59,237 nt of DNA from NCBI GenBank assembly GCA_003524085.1, contig DOEC01000002.1:1-59237 (forward strand). The letters run 5' to 3'. The translations under genes were made by a program, and so were the position numbers. Of this stretch, positions 57,888-59,237 are shown in pieces. Under the pieces are notes generated by a model. The model was not told the origin of the DNA. It was given only the letters and a program-made list of their open reading frames with translations, and searched no databases. Each line of letters begins with the position of its first letter. Within the stretch, counting starts at the first letter, position 1. Source of the stretch: Bacillota bacterium (lineage in GTDB: Bacteria; Bacillota_I; Bacilli_A; RF39; UBA660).

Positions 57888-58412
57888 ATGAAATTAGAAA
57901 TTGGTGACGTAATCAAGATTCACTGTTACAAGCATAACGGCATGATATATAAAACATGGGACAAAGCCATTGTACTTGATATCAAGAAAGACTTTATAGT
58001 ATTGGGAAACGACAAAGTCTTAGTAACAAAAAAAGATGGAAGAAGTTGGCATACAAAAGAGCCAGCAATTATGTTTTTTTACAAAAACAGGTGGTTTAAC
58101 ATAATAGCGCAACTAAAAAGAAATGGACTATTTTACTATTGCAATATAGCTAGTCCTTATGTAATTGATAACGGTGTAATCAAATATATTGATTACGACT
58201 TAGACTTAAGAGTATTTCCAGACGGCGCTTTCAAAGTATTAGATAGGAACGAATATAACTATCATAGAAAACTTATGAAGTATCCTAAAGAAATAAACGA
58301 AATTATTAAATACGAGTTAACTTCACTAATAGAAATGAAAAGAAATGGAGTTAACCCATTTAATAAAGAAACAGTAGATTACTATTATAAGATTTATCAA
58401 AAAATCAATTAA
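57888..58412 (+). CDS. DUF402 nucleoside tri-/diphosphatase (Ntdp-like)
   Basis: 174 residues from ATG 57888 (AGAAGG upstream), matching the length of Bacillus YgaC/Ntdp. IHCYKHNGMIYKTWDKAIVL, GRSWHTKEPAIMFFYKNRWF, YYCNIASPYVIDNGVIKYID and YDLDLRVFPDGAFKVLDRNE are the DUF402 metal-site and fold motifs. Family members hydrolyse nucleoside tri- and diphosphates. Single-gene unit with its own promoter and terminator. Confidence 0.9.
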   Translation: MKLEIGDVIKIHCYKHNGMIYKTWDKAIVLDIKKDFIVLGNDKVLVTKKDGRSWHTKEPAIMFFYKNRWFNIIAQLKRNGLFYYCNIASPYVIDNGVIKYIDYDLDLRVFPDGAFKVLDRNEYNYHRKLMKYPKEINEIIKYELTSLIEMKRNGVNPFNKETVDYYYKIYQKIN

Positions 58413-58430
58413 AAATAGTAATCTTTTTCT
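58376..58430 (+). terminator. Terminator after the DUF402 gene
   Basis: AGATTACTATT at 58376-58386 pairs with AATAGTAATCT at 58414-58424, then TTTTCTTT. The long loop contains the final codons. Confidence 0.75.
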
Positions 58431-58500
58431 TTGCCAAACATATACTAAAATATGAAAAAATAAAAAAATGTAAAAATTTAAATTTTTTTCAAAAAAAGTG

Positions 58501-58529
58501 TTGCATTATTTAAAAGTACGTGGTATTAT
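58501..58529 (+). promoter_or_regulatory. rRNA promoter P1
   Basis: TTGCAT at 58501-58506, 17-bp spacer ending GTGG, TATTAT at 58524-58529. The start region reads ACCCGTTGGTTG. An A/T-rich tract upstream fits an UP element. Confidence 0.8.
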
Positions 58530-58624
58530 ATTACCCGTTGGTTGTGAAAGACCACGGAAAATATCTACAAAATACAACATTTCAAACAAATTTATAAAAA
58601 AATAAAAAAAATTGAAAAAAAGTG

Positions 58625-58653
58625 TTGCATTTAATAAAAGTTAGTGGTATGAT
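58625..58653 (+). promoter_or_regulatory. rRNA promoter P2
   Basis: TTGCAT at 58625-58630, 17-bp spacer ending GTGG, TATGAT at 58648-58653, then ACCCGTTGGTTG as in P1. P1 and P2 are 124 bp apart and share about 20 bp around the start site. Confidence 0.8.
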
Positions 58654-58759
58654 ATAACCCGTTGGTTGCAAAAGCACTCAACAAAAACCTAGAAAAAACA
58701 TCAACAAAATTGATAAATGTTGAATGATGTAAAAAAATAAAAAAAAGTTAAAAAAAGTG

Positions 58760-58789
58760 TTGACTTTTGGTTCTGGGTTATGATATATT
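58760..58789 (+). promoter_or_regulatory. rRNA promoter P3
   Basis: TTGACT at 58760-58765 and TATATT at 58784-58789 (18-bp spacer); overlapping alternatives exist in TGATATATTAT. It has an A-rich upstream tract like P1 and P2. Confidence 0.7.
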
Positions 58790-58821
58790 ATATAAGCAAC
58801 CGCAAATAGTAGTTGCGAAAA

Positions 58822-58836
58822 TGATCTTTGAAAACT
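58822..58836 (+). promoter_or_regulatory. boxA-like antitermination site in the rRNA leader
   Basis: TGATCTTTGAAAACT matches the boxA-type sequence before 16S genes in Bacillota. Just upstream, GCAAC and GTTGC (58795-58816) can form a hairpin. Confidence 0.6.
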
Positions 58837-58892
58837 AAGTAAAATGAATGAGTTTTGTTAGGATAAAATAATCAATTCCAAAATCGAATAGA

Positions 58893-59237
58893 TTTTTATT
58901 GAGAGTTTGATCCTGGCTCAGGATTAACGCTGGCGGCATGCCTAAGACATGCAAGTCGAACGGAACACCCCACTGAAACTTGAATGAAGTTAGAGAGCTT
59001 GCTCGAAGATGGAATGACGGTGGACGTGGATTCTGTGTTCAGTGGCGAACGGGTGAGTAACACGTGGGTTACCTGCCTCTAAGTTGGGGACAACAGTTGG
59101 AAACGACTGCTAATACCGAATGTGATAGTAATATTAAAGGAGCCTTTAAAGCTTCGCTTAGAGATGGGCCTGCGGCGTATTAGCTAGTTGGTGGGGTAAC
59201 GGCCTACCAAGGCGACGATGCGTAGCCGGACTGAGAG
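58893..59237 (+). rRNA. rrs: 16S ribosomal RNA, 5' part
   Basis: Starts at or near 58893; GAGAGTTTGATCCTGGCTCAG is at 58901-58921 and the gene runs off the window end at ACTGAGAG, about 345 nt in. The sequence GGATTAACGCTGGCGGCATG and CCTAAGACATGCAAG departs from the common GGATGAACGCTGGCGGCGTG, which fits a divergent Bacilli/Mollicutes-side lineage. GTGGCGAACGGGTGAGTAACACG is conserved. Confidence 0.97.

Noticed and set aside
1..59237. Mycoplasma-type code (TGA = Trp) for the whole genome
   Set aside because: All intact genes use TGG for Trp, and reading TGA as Trp would fuse map to infA. Only one interrupted gene carries an internal TGA.

Overview
The window looks like chromosome from a low-GC, walled member of the Bacillota (Firmicutes), probably an uncultivated Bacilli lineage close to the Mollicutes branch (RF39- or Erysipelotrichia-like gut bacteria). 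This is inferred from very AT-rich DNA, AGGAGG-type ribosome binding sites, Bacillota gene neighbourhoods (rplI-dnaB, walJ-rlmH, ftsE-ftsX-M23 peptidase, whiA, Spo0A, a T-box before thrS, the S10-spc-alpha ribosomal operon) and the divergent start of a 16S rRNA gene at the right edge. The code behaves as table 11, but TGA is almost absent as a stop: I find it ending only walJ and map.

Layout. 1-1310: 3' end of a large repetitive surface protein. 1391-5830: rplI, dnaB, a membrane-anchored LysM/G5/M23 peptidase, walJ and rlmH. 5841-8075: tandem repeats, then a two-gene ATPase/RloB (TOPRIM-like) defence-type cassette flanked by two near-identical terminator hairpins. 8173-12783: yitT, ftsE, ftsX, an FtsEX-type M23 hydrolase and whiA. 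12784-13331: non-coding, with a candidate small RNA and dispersed inverted repeats. 13332-20022: six related exported proteins. Two carry long Asp/Asn-rich calcium-type repeats and four are TasA/camelysin-like, suggesting an extracellular fibre or matrix system. 20147-30479: an unknown helical protein, clpP, a TGS-type nucleoside kinase, and glycolysis (gap, pgk, tpiA, gpmI) with spo0A embedded in it, plus a methyltransferase. 30536-32564: T-box-controlled thrS. 32610-34779: a compact apparent RiPP cluster (M28-like metallopeptidase, radical SAM/SPASM maturase, 33-residue Cys-rich peptide) closed by a strong terminator. 34796-42285: tlyA, NUDIX, two GNAT genes (one interrupted by TGA at a probable Trp codon), an adenylate-forming enzyme and a hybrid sensor kinase. 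42422-56474: ribosomal protein superoperon rpsJ to rplQ with secY, adk, map, infA and rpoA, lacking rpmD. 56602-58411: S41 protease and a DUF402 nucleotide phosphatase. 58501-59237: three tandem rRNA promoters and the 5' part of 16S rRNA.

How it fits together. Housekeeping genes sit in short operons. Several have an intrinsic terminator that starts inside the last codons, and their promoters follow a strict pattern (TTGATT or TTGCAT, 17 bp, usually TGnTATAAT-like). The accessory content (ATPase/RloB cassette, fibre locus, RiPP cluster) sits between such operons. The best candidates for an undescribed system are the RiPP cluster at 32610-34779 and the Cys/Asp repeat plus TasA-like fibre locus at 13332-20022.
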